The notes under the pieces are model-generated. The model made no database searches. It saw only the letters and a program-made list of their open reading frames with translations, and was not told the origin of the DNA. A stretch of 64,000 nt of DNA, taken from NCBI GenBank assembly GCA_963575745.1, contig CAUYUJ010004014.1:242612-306611 (forward strand), read 5' to 3'. Both the position numbers and the translations under genes were made by a program. This document shows positions 60,546 to 64,000 of this stretch, one piece after another (position 1 is the first letter of the stretch; every line of letters starts with the position of its first letter). Origin of the DNA: Prorocentrum cordatum. Taxonomy: Eukaryota; Sar; Dinophyceae; Prorocentrales; Prorocentraceae.

Positions 60546-60869
60546 CCCCAGCACGTTCCGTAGCGCGTCCCCTTGGCACGTCCCGCGGTGCGTCCCCATG
60601 GCACGTCCCCCATGTCGCTTGGCGCGTCCCTTGAGACGTTCCGCGGCGCGTCCTCCTGGCATGTCCCCCTGTCAATTAGCTTTGCGGCAGATACTATGTG
60701 TTCAGGCAGCTCGAGCTTAAGATCCAGATCAGTTCGGTCTGGACTCGGATGCAAAGGAGGACTCGATCCACGACGCTATAGAGCACAACCGCGGCATGGC
60801 ACATCGCAATTCAGCACGGTGCAGCACAGCACAGACTTCGGCTCGGTACATCAAGATCGATACAATCAG
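60546..60869. repeat. Repeat S, copy 1 (left-truncated)
   Basis: 12-bp CGTCCC-TTGGCA motifs (GGCACGTCCCGCGGTGCGTC) then CTGTCAATTAGCTTTGCGGC, TTCAGGCAGCTCGAGCTTAA, CGCTATAGAGCACAACCGCG and ATCAAGATCGATACAATCAG. Confidence 0.88.
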
Positions 60870-61310
60870 CATTGCAATTTGGCACGTTCCTTGGCACGTT
60901 CCGTGGGGCGTCCCTTGTCGAGTCCCCCTGGTACGTCGCGTGGCGCGTCCCCTGGCACACTCCGTGGCACATCCATTGGCACGTTCCGTAGTGCGTTCCC
61001 TTGACATGTCCTACGGTGCGACCCCATGGCACGTCCCCTGGCACGTCGCCTGGCGCGTCCCTTGGGACGTTTCGCGGCGCGTCCTCCTGGCATGTCCCCT
61101 TGTCAATTAGCTCTGCGGCAGATACTATGTGTTCAGGCAGCTCGAGCTTAAGATCCAGATCAGTTCGGTCAGGACTCGGATGCAAAGGAGGACTCGATCC
61201 ACGACGCTATAGAGCACAACCGCGGCATGGCACATCGCAATTCAGCACGGTGTAGCACAGCACAGCCCTCGGCACGGTACATCAAGATCGATACAATCAG
61301 CATTGCACTT
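60870..61310. repeat. Repeat S, copy 2
   Basis: Starts CAGCATTGCAATTTGGCACG. Nearly identical to copy 1 from CTGTCAATTAGCTCTGCGGC on. The minus-strand ORFs (SPDRTDLDLKLELPEHIVSA) recur in all copies. Confidence 0.9.
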
Positions 61311-61397
61311 GCCCGTCACCCAATCAGGTGTCTTTGAAAACGTTGCCATGCGTTACATTTCTATATTCCTTTCCGGGTTCGTGGGTCGATCATGTTG
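61311..61397. repeat. End module shared with the macro-units
   Basis: AAAACGTTGCCATGCGTTAC, CCTTTCCGGGTTCGTGGGTC and GATCATGTT. Also at about 50696-50777, 57559-57639, 59410-59489 and 62480-62560. Confidence 0.85.
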
Positions 61398-61472
61398 CCG
61401 TGCCGGTCACGGCGTCGTGAGATTCAGTGGCCCCGCGCGCCACGTATCTCTTCCCAATAAGACATACATGTA

Positions 61473-61489
61473 TAGAGACGTATAGATGC

Positions 61490-61520
<31 letters not shown>

Positions 61521-61560
61521 GATGTATATATAAATATATATATATATACATAGCTATAGA
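61473..61560. repeat. (TA)n-rich tract
   Basis: TATATA with GATG and AATA interruptions; self-complementary and able to extrude as a cruciform. Confidence 0.92.
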
Positions 61561-61561
61561 G

Positions 61562-62057
61562 ATACACACCTATAATGTGTATGCACCGGTATGTCCTCCT
61601 GCGTCCCAGCGAGCCCTCCTCCCCGGGCAGCCGGGGCGCTGCGCCGCGCCAGGCGCCGGAGTCGCCCTCCCTAGGAGCGAGGCGCGGCGCCCAGAGGTCG
61701 CAGCGCGAGGCGGGTCCCGCGCCGTGCGGGCGAGAGAGGGGGGGGGCAACGACACGATCTGGTGGGCCCCAACAGGAGGAGGAGGAGGAGGAGGAGGAGG
61801 AGGAGGAAGAGGAGGAAGGGGAGGAAGAGTACGAGGAGGACGACACTGAGGCGGAGGAGGAGGAGGAGGAGGAGGAGGAGGAGGAGGAGGAAGGGGAGGA
61901 GGACGACACTTCCGTGGGGGTGCACCACTTCGTGGGGGTAGCTCCACTTCGTGCCTCGAGGCACGGTGGCCGATATGTAGGACGGTCGAGTGTCGGGAAT
62001 TGGCCAGCGATGGTCCCATTTTGAAAATGGTCGGCCATCCATCCCGTCCATCCTCCT
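61562..62057. other. GC-rich insert between S copies 2 and 3
   Basis: Contains a GC-rich segment (61600-61760), GGA/GAG runs at about 61776-61830 and 61850-61900, and a unique end. Poly-Glu on plus, poly-Ser/Pro on minus; coding unproven. Confidence 0.4.
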
Positions 62058-62480
62058 CAGCATTGCAATTTGGCGCGTTCCGTGGCGAGTCCCCCTGGCA
62101 CCTCGCGCGGCGCGTCCCTTGGCACGTCCCGTGGCACGTCCATTGGCACGTTCCGTAGCGCGTCCCTTTGGCACGTCCCGCGGTGCGTCCCCGTGGCACG
62201 TCCCTTGGCACGTCGCTTGGCGCGTCCCTTGGGACTTTTCGCGGCGCGTCCTCCTGGCATGTCCCCCTGTCAATTAGCTCTGGGGCAGCTACGATGTGCT
62301 CAGGCAGCTCGAGCTTGAAATCCAGATCAGTTCGGTCAGGACTCGCATGCAAAGGAGGACTCGATCCACAACGCTATAGAGCACAACCGCGGCATGGCAC
62401 ATCGCAGTTCAGCACGGCGCAGCACAGCACAGCCCTCGGCACGGTACACCAAGATCGATACATTCAGCATTGCATGTGCC
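62058..62480. repeat. Repeat S, copy 3
   Basis: CAGCATTGCAATTTGGCGCG start, same order as copy 2, with a more diverged version of the end module after it. Confidence 0.9.
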
Positions 62481-62564
62481 CGTCGCCCCATCGGGTGTCT
62501 GCGAAACGTTGCCATGCCTTCCATGTTAGTTTTCCTTTCCAGGTTCGCGTCGATCATGTCAAGA

Positions 62565-62815
62565 AAAAATACATTGATGACGACGGCGAAGGGCGAGATC
62601 GACAAACGACGCGACGACGATGGATGAGGAGGAATGAGAAATTCTTCACGCTTCGCGTACTCCCACCAGCCCGTTCAGAAACCCTGCCCATGAGAGCTGA
62701 CGGGGAAAGGGGCGAATAGACACACATAGTGAAACAAAGCGAGCAGCCAGGATGAACAGGGAGATCTCTGGGAGCTCAAGGGGGTGACCTTGGAGGGCAT
62801 CTTTGAGCCATCCCT
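62565..62815. other. Unassigned DNA
   Basis: Mixed-composition sequence after the satellite domain; nothing recognised. Confidence 0.3.
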
Positions 62816-62822
62816 GGGGCTC

Positions 62823-62862
62823 GCGGGAGGAGGAGGAGGAGGAGGAGGAGGAGGAGGAGGCA
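62823..62862. repeat. (GGA)n microsatellite
   Basis: GGA run followed by GGCCCTCGTGGGACGCTCTT, the GCCTCTTGGG motif type. Confidence 0.88.
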
Positions 62863-62864
62863 AA

Positions 62865-63310
62865 CCGCCACTTGGGGCCCTCGTGGGACGCTCTTGGGAC
62901 GCTCTTGGGCGCTTGCGGGGGCAGGGCGTCGGGACGTCGCCGCGGGAGCAGGGAGCCCGCCAAAGAGCCAGGCGAGCGGGAAAAGTGCCCGAGGCGGTCG
63001 CCTGGACGGGGAGGAGGCGCCCTGGAGGCGGAGGCGGCGCGAGACGCCAGGGCGGGAGCAGGGCGGAGGAGCGGCCAGCCCAGGCGACGGCAGGGGCGGG
63101 AGCGCAAGAGAGGAGCGGCGCAGGCCGGCGCGGCATGGCCAGGGTCCGCGCGGGGCGGACGGCCCGGCCATCAGCGCAGAAGGGCCACCCCGGCGATGTG
63201 CCGGAGCGAGGCCATCACACAAGCGCAAACGTTTTTCCAGCTACGTAGTTTCTGCCCGGGCGGGGGGGGCGATGGTTCCGACCACACGTGGCGACAGCCC
63301 TCAGTTTGGA
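62865..63310. other. Unassigned GC-rich DNA
   Basis: Open frames on both strands (for example minus AWLFGGLPAPAATSRRPAPA) without one being clearly preferred. Confidence 0.3.
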
Positions 63311-63315
63311 ACTTC

Positions 63316-63485
63316 GAGGAGGAGGAGGAGGAGGGAGGAGGAGGAGGAGGGTCAGAAGAGGAGGAGGAGGAAGATTGGGGCGCAGGAAGTGGTGGCAGTT
63401 CTCCTCCTCCTCCTCCTCCTCCTCCTCCTCGTCCTCCTCCTCCTCCTCCTCGTCCTCCTCCTCGTCCTCCTCCCTCCTCCTCCTC
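63316..63485. repeat. (GGA)n then (CTC)n, inverted triplet tracts
   Basis: GGA array at 63316-63376 and CTC array at 63404-63485 flank ATTGGGGCGCAGGAAGTGGT. The two could pair as a hairpin. Confidence 0.88.
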
Positions 63486-63489
63486 CCCT

Positions 63490-64000
63490 TGCTTCTCCCC
63501 TCTTCTCCCCCTCCTTTCTCCTCCTGGCCCTTTTCCCTGTTCACGTGCTCCCCCCGTGTCCTCCTTTTCATTACCCTCCTGTCCATTATCCGCCTTCTCT
63601 GGCCGTCCTCCTCTGGCCTCCTCCTCCTCCTTCTTCCCTTCCGCCTCACGGCTGTTTCCTTGGAGATTCGGGAGGCCCCAAGGTGTTTGCAAAGTTGTTT
63701 GGATATGTTCGCGGGAATTAGAGGAGGGCGGTGAGAAGGACAAACAGCAGGAGGAACAGCAGGATCAGGAGCAGGATGATGACAGAGGAGGATGCAGGGA
63801 CGGAGGCGTGGTTCCGTCGCATCCCGCAACACACCCTCGCTCCATCCCATTACCTCCATCATTTCATGATCCCGTCTTCCCTACTTCCCGTCCCGTCCCC
63901 TCCCTTCCTCTCCTCTGCACCCCCTCTCCCTCCGTTCCTTCCCTCGCCCATCCCATCCGAGGGCGAGGCGCAGCAGGAAGAGGCGGGGGGAGCAGGCAGG
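63490..64000. other. Unassigned C/T-rich DNA
   Basis: Pyrimidine-rich to the window end with a short purine-rich patch at 63720-63790; no gene supported. Confidence 0.35.

Overview
The window looks like accessory, gene-poor DNA from a nuclear genome of a microbial eukaryote. A dinoflagellate of the Prorocentrum/Symbiodiniaceae kind is my best guess. The guess rests on high GC, short exon-like ORFs whose third codon positions are almost all G or C, many short inverted-repeat elements, long microsatellites, and a decayed reverse-transcriptase ORF of a kind I associate with dinoflagellate non-LTR elements. It is an inference. I saw no spliced-leader sequence, rRNA, tRNA or bacterial operon structure. 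A run of exactly 100 N marks one scaffold gap.

Layout. 1-20 kb: exon-like fragments of unknown genes, interrupted or flanked by short transposon-like elements (families A, B, C, E, F, G, H, L, M, N), plus a ~3 kb block of TG/GC dinucleotide repeats (10.8-13.7 kb). 20-24 kb: three diverged tandem units of about 1.2 kb rich in CG dinucleotides. 24-33 kb: Asp/Arg-coding trinucleotide runs, more elements, an 11-bp minisatellite, and a 0.5 kb duplication (31.4-32.6 kb). 33-41.9 kb: very GC-rich DNA without a convincing gene, possibly an older part of the retroelement. 41.9-43.5 kb: the reverse-transcriptase pseudogene, split by a family E element. 43.8-47.1 kb: acidic ORFs, one with in-frame TAG codons, and a D element nested inside a C element. 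49.7-62.6 kb: a satellite domain built from a 155-bp unit, a 16-bp and a 24-bp minisatellite joined into 1.1-1.7 kb macro-units, a ~75-bp array and a ~430-bp repeat. 62.6-64 kb: GGA/CTC runs.

The clearest signal is a community of non-autonomous DNA elements whose ends can be set to the base by target-site duplications. Families C and E share TCGGG...CCCGA ends and have perfect 5-bp duplications in all six copies. Family A (ten or more copies) has 5-bp duplications and always ends in AG. Family D has 9-10 bp duplications. Family B, always starting GA(G)GGG near an AG, has one copy with a recognisable empty-site paralogue in the same window and a microsatellite grown out of its TG-rich end. No transposase was recognised, so any mobilising enzyme must lie elsewhere. 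No complete functional gene can be claimed, and all exon calls are low confidence.
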